NCBI GenBank assembly: GCA_902772625.1
Contig: CACYBP010000406.1
Coordinates: forward strand, 1 to 8,814
Length of the DNA: 8,814 nt
Origin: Oscillospiraceae bacterium
GTDB lineage: Bacteria > Bacillota > Clostridia > Oscillospirales > QAMX01
Direction of reading: 5' to 3'
A program made the position numbers and the translations under genes. The notes below the pieces were generated by a model. The model saw only the letters and a list, made by a program, of their open reading frames with translations, was not told the DNA's origin and did no database searches. This document shows positions 1 through 6,947 of the stretch, piece after piece (positions within the stretch are counted from its first letter, which is position 1; each line of letters begins with the position of its first letter).

Positions 1-1064
1 CGGCCGAAGGCGTCGGTGTCCTCCACCAGGAAATCGCCGTGACCGATCAGATTCAGGCACATGTGCCCGAGGATCGAGCGCCGGATCACCGCGTCGGTGA
101 CCCCCATATGCGCGTCGAAGCGCGACATGACGCAGTCCTCGAAAAGCATCTCCTTGGAGAAATTGGAGCCCATCAGCCCCCAGAAGCGGCTGTCCATGAT
201 ATCCACGGTCTGGTGCACCTCGTAAAACTTCGTGCCGATGGAGGAATCGACGTTGATCTCATAGGAGCCCATGGGGACCTTTTCGCCCGGGATCTGGCTT
301 GCGGTCCAATAGGTGAAGTGCGGGGTGAGAAGCACGTTTTTCACCGTGACGTCCACGGTCTCCCGGATCGAAAGGAACCCCGCGTAAGGCGCGCCGTGAT
401 CCCCCTCTCCCTTCACCAGATGCGTCATATCCCTCAGGGTCACGTGCGACCGGGTGATGAGAAATCCCCTCGCGTGATACCGGTAGACCGATTCGTGCCG
501 GTTGGCGACGGTCTCAAAGACGCCGCCGCGCACCGTGATGGGCCGGTCCCCGGCGCTTTTGGCCACGGCCTTCGTCACGTGAGGATGGTCCCAGTCGATT
601 TTGGTTTTGATCCGGCCGTCCCCGTCCACCAGAAGCACGTCGGAGGGATCCACCCCCGCGTTCTGATTCAGGCCCTTGCGGACGAAGATCTTTTTCTCGT
701 CCGACCAGACCCGGAGCCACGTTTCCCCCTCGTGGGGAAAGTCCAGGCAGGTGTCTCCGCGGAAAAGCGAGGCGATCTCCGGGAAGAAGGGCTCCTTTTC
801 CGGGACGATCTCAAAAACGTATTTCGTAAGATCCTCGGGCTCCCGGTCGTCGATGATAAAGCGGGCGGTGCCGAAGTCCACGTCGGTCATGATGCGGGCG
901 GCGAGGGCCCTTTTCCCGAGATAGTAGACCGCCCCATCCTTCGCGCGCACCGGAAGCCTTAACCGGTTGGCCTCCTCATGGCAGCGGACGATCGCGGGCA
1001 GGTCGTCCTGAAAGCCGTCGCCCGCGGCGCCGAATTCCTCGTAGGTCAGATAGCTTCTGGTCAT
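1..1064 (-). CDS. Right-handed beta-helix protein, pectate-lyase-3/GH28-like (3' end off-window)
   Basis: Reading the minus strand from an ATG at 1064-1062 gives 354 codons without a stop up to the left edge, so the C-terminus is missing. A strong Shine-Dalgarno (GGGGAGGA, 1079-1072) lies 7 nt upstream. Residues 5-24 (YLTYEEFGAAGDGFQDDLPA) match the FGAxGDGxxDDxxAI opening typical of Pectate_lyase_3/GH28-type beta-helix proteins. From about residue 175 onward short hydrophobic strands repeat (ITVRGGVFE, FLITRSHVTLRDM, VDVTVKNVLL, MLFEDCVMSRF, AVIRRSILG), as expected for helix coils. Asp/His residues are frequent (for example FDAHMG 316-321), but I cannot pick out a catalytic set. There is no signal peptide, so the protein is probably cytosolic and would act on imported sugar. 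It is divergently transcribed from the ABC transporter operon and shares its control region. Fold confidence is good; lyase versus hydrolase is undecided. Confidence 0.8.
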   Translation of the reverse strand, partial: MTRSYLTYEEFGAAGDGFQDDLPAIVRCHEEANRLRLPVRAKDGAVYYLGKRALAARIMTDVDFGTARFIIDDREPEDLTKYVFEIVPEKEPFFPEIASLFRGDTCLDFPHEGETWLRVWSDEKKIFVRKGLNQNAGVDPSDVLLVDGDGRIKTKIDWDHPHVTKAVAKSAGDRPITVRGGVFETVANRHESVYRYHARGFLITRSHVTLRDMTHLVKGEGDHGAPYAGFLSIRETVDVTVKNVLLTPHFTYWTASQIPGEKVPMGSYEINVDSSIGTKFYEVHQTVDIMDSRFWGLMGSNFSKEMLFEDCVMSRFDAHMGVTDAVIRRSILGHMCLNLIGHGDFLVEDTDAFG

Positions 1065-1097
1065 GGTCTCATCCTCCCCGGTGTTTTCTTCGCCCTC

Positions 1098-1126
1098 ATG
1101 ATAGCACGCGGGAAGCCCTCCGTCAA
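1098..1126 (-). promoter_or_regulatory. Sigma-A type promoter of the beta-helix gene
   Basis: On the minus strand TTGACG (1126-1121) is followed after exactly 17 nt by TATCAT (1103-1098). A TG one base upstream of the -10 (TGCTATCAT) makes it an extended -10 promoter. Transcription would start near 1091, giving a leader of roughly 27 nt that contains the GGGGAGGA ribosome binding site. Seen in sequence; activity is inferred. Confidence 0.75.
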
Positions 1127-1180
1127 GCGCGGGCGGCGCGAAAAATCGCCGAAAAAAGCGCCGTCCCGCGCCGCTCCCGG
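1127..1180. promoter_or_regulatory. Candidate shared operator between divergent promoters
   Basis: Between the two opposed -35 boxes lies an inverted repeat, GCGGCGCG (1133-1140) and CGCGCCGC (1167-1174). Its centre (1153.5) coincides with the midpoint of the two -35 boxes (1121-1126 and 1181-1186). Inside it are two A-tracts, 1141-1145 and 1152-1157, spaced about 11 bp and each within a GCGAAAAA / CCGAAAAA context. This could bind a regulator controlling both transcription units or cause local bending. The arms are GC-rich in a GC-rich genome, so chance is possible. No regulator gene is visible in the window. Confidence 0.4.
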
Positions 1181-1209
1181 TTGATTTTCCCGCGGGGATG
1201 GATTAAAAT
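1181..1209 (+). promoter_or_regulatory. Sigma-A type promoter of the ABC transporter operon
   Basis: TTGATT (1181-1186), a 17-nt spacer, then TAAAAT (1204-1209). Transcription would start near 1216, leaving a leader of about 45 nt before the ATG at 1261. An 8-bp palindrome CCCGCGGG (1189-1196) sits within the spacer, where a bound repressor would block polymerase; that role is inference. Confidence 0.75.
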
Positions 1210-1260
1210 AGGAAAGGCGGCCTCCGGCAGAGCCGAATTCTGGAGAAGAAGCGTGATGCC

Positions 1261-2378
<1,118 letters not shown>

Positions 2379-2382
<4 letters not shown>

Positions 2383-3269
2383 AAAATTCCCTCAAGGCGT
2401 GGCTCTATCTTCTGCCCGCGCTTCTGTTTCTCGGCGTCTTTTTGATCTACCCCCTGGTCGACGTCCTGATCTATTCCTTCGAGGAGGGGTACAACTCCAC
2501 CTCCGGCACCTACTTCGGCGTGGGGTTTTACAACTACTCCTACGTCCTGCACGATCCCTTTTTTCTCAAGGCTCTCCGGAACACGGTGCTTCTGGTGCTG
2601 ATCACGGTGCCGCTTTCCACGGGGCTGGCCCTTCTGATCTCCCTGGGTCTTTCCTCCATCAAGGCGCTCCGGAAGTTTTTCCAGACCGTCTATTTCCTTC
2701 CCTACGTCACCAACACCCTGGCGGTGGGGCTGGTGTTCATGATCCTTTTCAAGAAGACCCCCTATTCCGACGGACTGATGAACCTTCTTCTCCGCCTCTT
2801 CGGCATGGGGCCGGTGGATTTCATCGACGGACCTTACTGGGCGAAGATGTTCGTCCTTTGCTTCTACACGGTGTGGGTGGTGATGCCCTTCAAGATCCTG
2901 ATCCTCACCAGCGCCCTCGCCTCGGTCAAGGACGATTATTACAAGGCCGCGCGCATCGACGCCACCCCGCGCTTCCGGGTCTTCACAAGGATCACCCTTC
3001 CCATGATCTCCCCGATGCTCTTTTATTTGATCATCACCGGCTTCATCGGCGCCTTCAAGGCCTACAGCGACGCGGTGGCCCTGTTCGGAGTGAACCTCAA
3101 CGCCGCCGAGATGAACACCATCGTGGGCTACGTCTACGACATGCTCTACGGCGACAGCGGCGGCTATCCCTCCTACGCGGCGGCGGCCGCCCTGATCCTT
3201 TTCGTCATCGTGCTCACCGTCACCACCATCAACCTGACGGTCAGCCGGAAGCACGTGTTCTACGATTGA
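2379..3269 (+). CDS. CUT1 ABC transporter permease 1 (MalF/UgpA-like)
   Basis: A 296-residue integral membrane protein that would form half of the translocation channel. It begins with GTG overlapping the ATPase stop (GTGA, 2379-2382), preceded by AGGAGG (2367-2372); the overlap suggests translational coupling. About six hydrophobic segments are visible: roughly 8-32, 67-92, 103-124, 155-180, 212-230 and 268-288. The cytoplasmic coupling (EAA) loop spans about 187-212 (YYKAARID ... ITLPMISP), where the ATPase docks. The usual glycine of that loop is alanine here (IDAT, residues 193-196). The N-terminal half with a short periplasmic-side loop (SFEEGYNSTSG) is like compact Gram-positive MalF/UgpA homologues, not the long E. 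coli MalF. The gene ends 13 nt before permease 2. Confidence 0.93.
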
Positions 3270-3282
3270 AGGGAGGCGCTTT

Positions 3283-4155
3283 ATGGAATCCGAAAACAGA
3301 GTCATAAAGGACCGGAAGGGAAAGGCCGGCCGGGTGATCTTCTCCGCGGTGATCTACTTTTTCCTGACGGTGTGGGCGCTTTTCGTCCTCTTTCCCTTCT
3401 ATTGGATGATCCTATCGTCCGTGAAAAGCTACAGCGCCTACAACGGCGAATACATTCCCACCTTTTTTACCCTTTCCCCCACGCTGGAAAACTACCGGGA
3501 GGCCTTCACCGCGGTGCCTCTGGCCGGATATTTTCTCAACACCCTGATCTTCACCCTGGCAACCACGGCCCTGATGCTTCTGGTGACCGTGTTCGCGGCC
3601 TACGCCTTCGCGCGCCTTTCCTTCCCGGGAAAGGATCTGCTCTTCTCCTTCTTCCTCTCGCTGATGATGATCCCGACCGAGCTGGTGATCATCACCAATT
3701 TCCAGACCATCACCTACTGGGGCATGCGCAACACCTTCTGGGGCCTGATCCTTCCCTCGGTGACCTCGGTCTTCTATATCTATCTGCTCAAGGAGAATTT
3801 TGAGCAGGTCCCCGACGAGCTTTACAAGGCCGCCAAGGTGGACGGCACCTCCGATCTGAAATACCTCTTCAAGGTCATGATCCCGGTCTGCCGCCCCACC
3901 ATCGTCACGGTGACCATCCTGAAGATCATCGAATGCTGGAATTCCTACGTATGGCCCCGGCTGATCACCGACGACAAGGCCTATTTCCTGGTCTCCAACG
4001 GCATCCAGGAGATCCGGGAAAACGGCTTCGGCCGGGAAAACGTCCCCGCCATGATGGCGGCGGTGGTGGTGATCTCGGTGCCCCTGATCATCCTGTTCCT
4101 GGTGTTCCGGAAGAAGATCATGGAGGGCGTTTCGAGAGGAGGCACCAAGGGATGA
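3283..4155 (+). CDS. CUT1 ABC transporter permease 2 (MalG/UgpE-like)
   Basis: A 290-residue integral membrane protein, the partner of the preceding permease. A strong GGGAGG (3271-3276) sits 6 nt before the ATG. After a basic cytosolic N-terminus (RVIKDRKGKAGR) it has the MalG-type pattern: first helix about 19-45, a loop with SPTLENYREAF (65-75), then hydrophobic segments near 86-110, 118-138, 151-170, 203-220 and 257-276. The EAA coupling loop is complete with its glycine: LYKAAKVDGTSDLKYLF followed by KVMIPVCRP (180-205). NTLIFTLATT and AAYAFARLSFPGK are typical of the MalG family. Its stop overlaps the next ATG by 4 nt (ATGA, 4152-4155), so the binding-protein gene is probably translationally coupled. 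Substrate is not evident. Confidence 0.94.
   Translation: MESENRVIKDRKGKAGRVIFSAVIYFFLTVWALFVLFPFYWMILSSVKSYSAYNGEYIPTFFTLSPTLENYREAFTAVPLAGYFLNTLIFTLATTALMLLVTVFAAYAFARLSFPGKDLLFSFFLSLMMIPTELVIITNFQTITYWGMRNTFWGLILPSVTSVFYIYLLKENFEQVPDELYKAAKVDGTSDLKYLFKVMIPVCRPTIVTVTILKIIECWNSYVWPRLITDDKAYFLVSNGIQEIRENGFGRENVPAMMAAVVVISVPLIILFLVFRKKIMEGVSRGGTKG
4135..4142 (+). promoter_or_regulatory. Ribosome binding site that fixes the solute-binding protein start
   Basis: AGAGGAGG lies 9 nt before ATG 4152. The same reading frame is open further upstream (an ATG at 3933), but that stretch lies inside permease 2 and has no hydrophobic signal. Starting at 4152 gives an immediate MKK signal peptide, which settles the start. 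Confidence 0.85.
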
Positions 4156-5759
4156 AAAAGCATATAAGGCTCTTTTCGCTCTTTCTTTCGCTCGCGGTGA
4201 TCCTTTCGCTCTTCTCCTCCTGCCACGGCGCGCGGAAAAACGCGGCGTTCCGGGTCCCGGCCTCGTTTGATGAGACCAAGCCCGTCGAAGTGGTCTTCTG
4301 GGCGAAAAACGACACCAACCGGACCCAGACCGCCATCTATCAGAAGGCCATCGCCGATTTCGAGGCGCTTTACCCGAACGTCACGGTGAACATGCGCCTT
4401 TATACCGATTACGGCAAGATCTACAACGACGTCATCACCAACATGCAGACCGGCACCACCCCCCACGTCGCCATCACCTACCCCGACCACATCGCGACCT
4501 ACCTCACCGGAAGCGACGCGGTGGTGCCTCTGGAGGAGCTGATGGACGATCCGCGCTACGGCCTCGGCGGAAGCGAAGTGAAATTCGATTCCCCCCGCCG
4601 GGACGAGATCGTGCCCGCCTTCCTCTCGGAGTGCAGGATCGGCGGGACGGTGTACGCCCTGCCCTTCATGCGCTCCACCGAGGCTCTTTACGTGAACAAG
4701 ACCTACGTGGAGGCCCTCGGCTACACTCTGCCCGAGGATTACCTGACCTGGGATTTTGTGTGGGAGGTCTCCGAGGCGGCCATGAAGAAGGACGCCGACG
4801 GCAATTTCGCCGTGAACGGGCAGAAGGTGATGATCCCCTTCATCTACAAATCCACCGACAACATGATGATCCAGCTTCTGAAGCAGTGTAACGCCGGCTA
4901 TTCCACCGAGACCGGCGAGATCCTGCTCTTCAACGACGACACCCGCTCGCTTCTCCGGGAGATCGCCGGGCACGGCGCGTCGGGAGCCTTTTCCACCTTC
5001 AAGATCTCCAGCTATCCCGCCAACTTCCTCAACGCCGGGCAGTGTCTTTTCGCGGTGGACTCCACCGCCGGGGCCACCTGGATGGGAAGCCACGCGCCGC
5101 TTCTGGACATCAGCGAGGACCGGCTCCGGGAATTTGAGACCGCGGTCTACCCCGTGCCGCAGACCGATCCCGGAAACCCCGTGATGATCTCCCAGGGGCC
5201 GTCCCTGTGTCTTTTCAACAAGACCGACCCCGACGAGGTGCTGGCCGCCTGGCTCTTCGCGAGCTTTCTCCTCTCGAACGGCGTGCAGATCCCCTACGCC
5301 CGGACCGAGGGATACGTCCCGGTCACCGAAAAAGCCCACGACGACCCGGTTTACAAGGACTATCTGGTTCATGAGGGAAGCGACGACCCGGAGTATTACG
5401 AGGTCAAGCTCAAGGCCTCGAAGCTTCTGCTCTCCCATCTGGAGGACACCTTCGTCACGCCGGTGTTCAACGGCTCCGCCTCCCTCCGGGACGCGGCGGG
5501 GCAGCTGATCGAAAGCACCGTGAAATCGGTCCGCCGGAAGGAGACCGTGGACGACGGCTATCTCGACAAGCTCTTTTCGGACGTCACCGCCCTTTACCGG
5601 CTCGATCAGATCGGCGTCGGCGGGCGCGAAAGCCGCGCCGAGCTCGGGCCGATGCCCGCGGGGGCGGTTTGGCTCCTTGCGGTCCTCGGGGCCGTATGGG
5701 CGCTTCTTTGCGGTCTGTGGCTTGCCGGAGTCATAAAAAAGAAGCGAAATAAGAGATAA
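4152..5759 (+). CDS. ABC solute-binding lipoprotein with extra C-terminal membrane helix
   Basis: A 535-residue extracellular sugar-binding protein, last gene of the transporter operon. The signal peptide MKKHIRLFSLFLSLAVILSL leads to FSSC with Cys24 as the likely lipidation site. The mature part matches family-1 solute-binding proteins: VEVVFWAKND at the first strand (45-54), DFEALYPNVTVNM (69-81), ITNMQTGTTPHVAI (95-108), then GGTVYALPFMRSTEALYVNK (164-183), which is the standard hinge/ligand region, and TWDFVWEVSEAA (199-210). Aromatic residues are plentiful, as in sugar binders. Usual family length is about 420-450, so roughly 90 residues are extra. The end carries a helix of about 25 hydrophobic residues (504-528, AVWLLAVLGAVWALLC...) followed by KKKRNKR. 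That predicts a second membrane anchor with the basic tail inside. The protein would then be fixed at both ends. Transport role is firm; the dual anchor is read from sequence only. Confidence 0.92.
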   Translation: MKKHIRLFSLFLSLAVILSLFSSCHGARKNAAFRVPASFDETKPVEVVFWAKNDTNRTQTAIYQKAIADFEALYPNVTVNMRLYTDYGKIYNDVITNMQTGTTPHVAITYPDHIATYLTGSDAVVPLEELMDDPRYGLGGSEVKFDSPRRDEIVPAFLSECRIGGTVYALPFMRSTEALYVNKTYVEALGYTLPEDYLTWDFVWEVSEAAMKKDADGNFAVNGQKVMIPFIYKSTDNMMIQLLKQCNAGYSTETGEILLFNDDTRSLLREIAGHGASGAFSTFKISSYPANFLNAGQCLFAVDSTAGATWMGSHAPLLDISEDRLREFETAVYPVPQTDPGNPVMISQGPSLCLFNKTDPDEVLAAWLFASFLLSNGVQIPYARTEGYVPVTEKAHDDPVYKDYLVHEGSDDPEYYEVKLKASKLLLSHLEDTFVTPVFNGSASLRDAAGQLIESTVKSVRRKETVDDGYLDKLFSDVTALYRLDQIGVGGRESRAELGPMPAGAVWLLAVLGAVWALLCGLWLAGVIKKKRNKR

Positions 5760-5777
5760 AATTAAGCAGATTTCCCA

Positions 5778-5805
5778 TTGATTTCTTTTCTCCGCGCGCT
5801 ATAAT
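5778..5805 (+). promoter_or_regulatory. Sigma-A type promoter of the repeat lipoprotein gene
   Basis: TTGATT (5778-5783), a 16-nt spacer and a consensus TATAAT (5800-5805). Transcription would start near 5811. No terminator hairpin is visible between the transporter operon stop (5759) and this promoter, so some read-through from the operon is also possible. Confidence 0.8.
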
Positions 5806-5812
5806 AGAGTCG

Positions 5813-5827
5813 TTCGCAAAAAGCGAA
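5813..5827 (+). promoter_or_regulatory. Short stem-loop at the predicted mRNA 5' end
   Basis: TTCGC (5813-5817), loop AAAAA, GCGAA (5823-5827) form a perfect 5-bp stem one or two bases from the predicted transcription start. Such 5' hairpins can protect a message from decay; here that is inference. It is too small to be a riboswitch. Confidence 0.45.
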
Positions 5828-5838
5828 AATACCCTTTC

Positions 5839-5845
5839 AAAGGAG
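5839..5845 (+). promoter_or_regulatory. Ribosome binding site deciding between two ATGs
   Basis: AAAGGAG (5839-5845) is only 1 nt from an in-frame ATG at 5847, too close to use, and 13 nt from ATG 5859, somewhat long but workable. Starting at 5859 gives a normal MKKLF signal peptide; starting at 5847 would prefix MRNP. Confidence 0.65.
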
Positions 5846-5858
5846 AATGAGAAACCCC

Positions 5859-6740
5859 ATGAAGAAACTTTTTGCCATGCTTCTCGTCGTCGCGATGGTG
5901 CTGGCCCTGGGCGCCTGCGCGAACAGCGGGACCACCGATACCGCCCCGGCCTCCGAGAGCGAGACCGCCCCGGCCTCCGAGAGCGAGACCACCCCGGCCT
6001 CCGAGAGTGAGACCACCCCGGCCTCCGAGAGTGAGACCACTCCCGCCTCCGAGAGTGAGACCACTCCCGCCTCCGAGAGCGAGACCACTCCCGCCGAAGA
6101 CGAAACGCCGGCCGTCATGACCTACGCCGAGTATGACGCGGCCGAGCTCCAGTCTCCCGTGACCGTCGAGACCTACATCCAGGCCAAGCAGTCCTGGTGG
6201 GACAACAAGGCCACCTTCTACACCCAGGACAAGGACGGCGCTTACTTCCTCTACGAGATGCCCTGCACCGAAGAAGAGTACAACGCCCTCGTCCCCGGCA
6301 CCAAGATCCGCGTTTCGGGTTACAAGTCCGAGTGGTCCGGCGAGATCGAAATCACCGACGCCACCTATGAGATTCTTCCGGACGACACCTATATCGCCGA
6401 AGCCAGAGACGTCACCGATCTTCTCGGCACCGACGATCTGATCAAGGCTCAGAACCAGTTCGTGTCCTTCAAGGGCATGACCGTGGAAGCCTACGACGAG
6501 TCCGGCGCTGCCTTTGCCTACAAGAACGACGCCGACAAGACCGACGACCTGTATTTCAAGGTCTCCAAGGACGGCAATACCTACAGCTTCTGCGTGGAGT
6601 TCTACCTCACCGGTCAGGATTCCGACGTCTATAAGGCTGTGGAAGGCCTGAAGGTCGGCGACGTGATCGACATGGAAGGCTTCCTCTACTGGTACGAAGG
6701 CGCGAACCCGCACATCACCTCGGTCACCCCGGCGGCGTAA
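5859..6740 (+). CDS. Lipoprotein with TxPASESE repeat linker and two OB-fold-like modules
   Basis: A 293-residue secreted lipoprotein of unknown function. The signal peptide MKKLFAMLLVVAMVLALGAC has an ideal lipobox (LGAC, Cys20). Residues 28-75 are six tandem copies of T(A/T)PASESE plus a partial seventh (TTPAEDE). This forms an acidic, Ser/Thr/Pro-rich, probably extended stalk lifting the rest off the membrane, and a possible glycosylation region. Two beta-rich modules follow, about 97-175 and 198-290. Both end alike, LVPGTKIRVSGY...EIEITDATY and LKVGDVIDMEGFLYW...HITSVT, the pattern of the last strands of OB-fold domains. ATFYTQDKDGAYFLYEM resembles the strand with Q-D-x-G-x-x-hydrophobic found in OB-type exported proteins. 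Ligand unknown; carbohydrate or protein binding are both possible. It has its own promoter and terminator, so it is monocistronic. The linkage to the transporter may be incidental. Confidence 0.88.
   Translation: MKKLFAMLLVVAMVLALGACANSGTTDTAPASESETAPASESETTPASESETTPASESETTPASESETTPASESETTPAEDETPAVMTYAEYDAAELQSPVTVETYIQAKQSWWDNKATFYTQDKDGAYFLYEMPCTEEEYNALVPGTKIRVSGYKSEWSGEIEITDATYEILPDDTYIAEARDVTDLLGTDDLIKAQNQFVSFKGMTVEAYDESGAAFAYKNDADKTDDLYFKVSKDGNTYSFCVEFYLTGQDSDVYKAVEGLKVGDVIDMEGFLYWYEGANPHITSVTPAA
5940..6095 (+). repeat. In-frame 24-bp tandem repeat, six copies plus a 12-bp partial
   Basis: Six 24-bp units (5940-6083) and a further 12 matching bases encode T(A/T)PASESE. Units 1 and 2 are identical, 3 and 4 are identical, and 5 and 6 differ only at one third position (AGT/AGC). 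Changes step along the array (GCC to ACC, CCG to CCC, AGC to AGT). Adjacent-pair identity points to recent local duplication by slippage or unequal exchange. Because 24 is a multiple of 3, copy-number change would alter stalk length without a frameshift. Confidence 0.95.
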
Positions 6741-6770
6741 AGCCCGCTTTCATTCACCTGCATGCAAAGA

Positions 6771-6800
6771 AAACCTGCCGCGTCTGCGGCAGGTTTTTTT
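6771..6800 (+). terminator. Rho-independent terminator of the repeat lipoprotein gene
   Basis: AAACCTGCCGC (6771-6781), loop GTCT, GCGGCAGGTTT (6786-6796): an 11-bp perfect stem continuing into a T-run to 6800, 31 nt after the stop. On the opposite strand the hairpin is followed by TTTTCTTTG, so it may also stop transcripts of the convergent binding-protein operon. That use is less certain. Confidence 0.93.
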
Positions 6801-6828
6801 ATCTTCTTTTTTTCGCTCCGCGGGAGAC

Positions 6829-6947
6829 CGGGAAGGGGCGCGTTCCCGAAAGGTTTCTTTGCGTAAGGGCTTCCGCCTTGCGGAGTACCCGATCGGTGGG
6901 ACCGGCGACGCCGGCGGAAAATGCTTTCCCGGCGCTTTGACCGCCGG
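6829..6947. repeat. Palindrome-rich spacer between convergent genes
   Basis: This stretch, between the terminator and the convergent gene's stop, holds no credible gene but several hairpins: CGGGAA/TTCCCG (6829-6834, 6843-6848), TCCGC/GCGGA (6872-6876, 6880-6884), CCGGCG-A-CGCCGG (6902-6914) and CCGGCGG/CCGCCGG (6911-6917, 6941-6947). None is followed by a T-run. It could be the 3' untranslated end of the minus-strand message or an intergenic palindromic repeat element; one copy in the window cannot tell. Confidence 0.4.

Noticed and set aside
39..962. 307-codon open frame on the plus strand opposite the beta-helix gene
   Set aside because: It is antisense to a protein with a clear family signature, promoter and ribosome binding site, and is rich in His/Arg/Gly/Val as is usual for shadow frames in GC-rich DNA.
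3933..4151. Upstream extension of the first solute-binding protein to ATG 3933
   Set aside because: This part overlaps permease 2 in another frame, reads as basic low-complexity sequence and would bury the signal peptide inside the protein.
3981..5438. 485-codon open frame on the minus strand opposite permease 2 and the binding protein
   Set aside because: Antisense to conserved transporter genes; composition dominated by Gly/Val/His typical of a reverse-frame shadow.
5847..5858. Alternative start MRNP for the repeat lipoprotein
   Set aside because: The ribosome binding site would be 1 nt from this ATG; the downstream ATG gives a standard MKK signal peptide.
5940..6095. CRISPR-like repeat array
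   Set aside because: The 24-bp units are directly adjacent with no spacers and lie in frame within a coding sequence.
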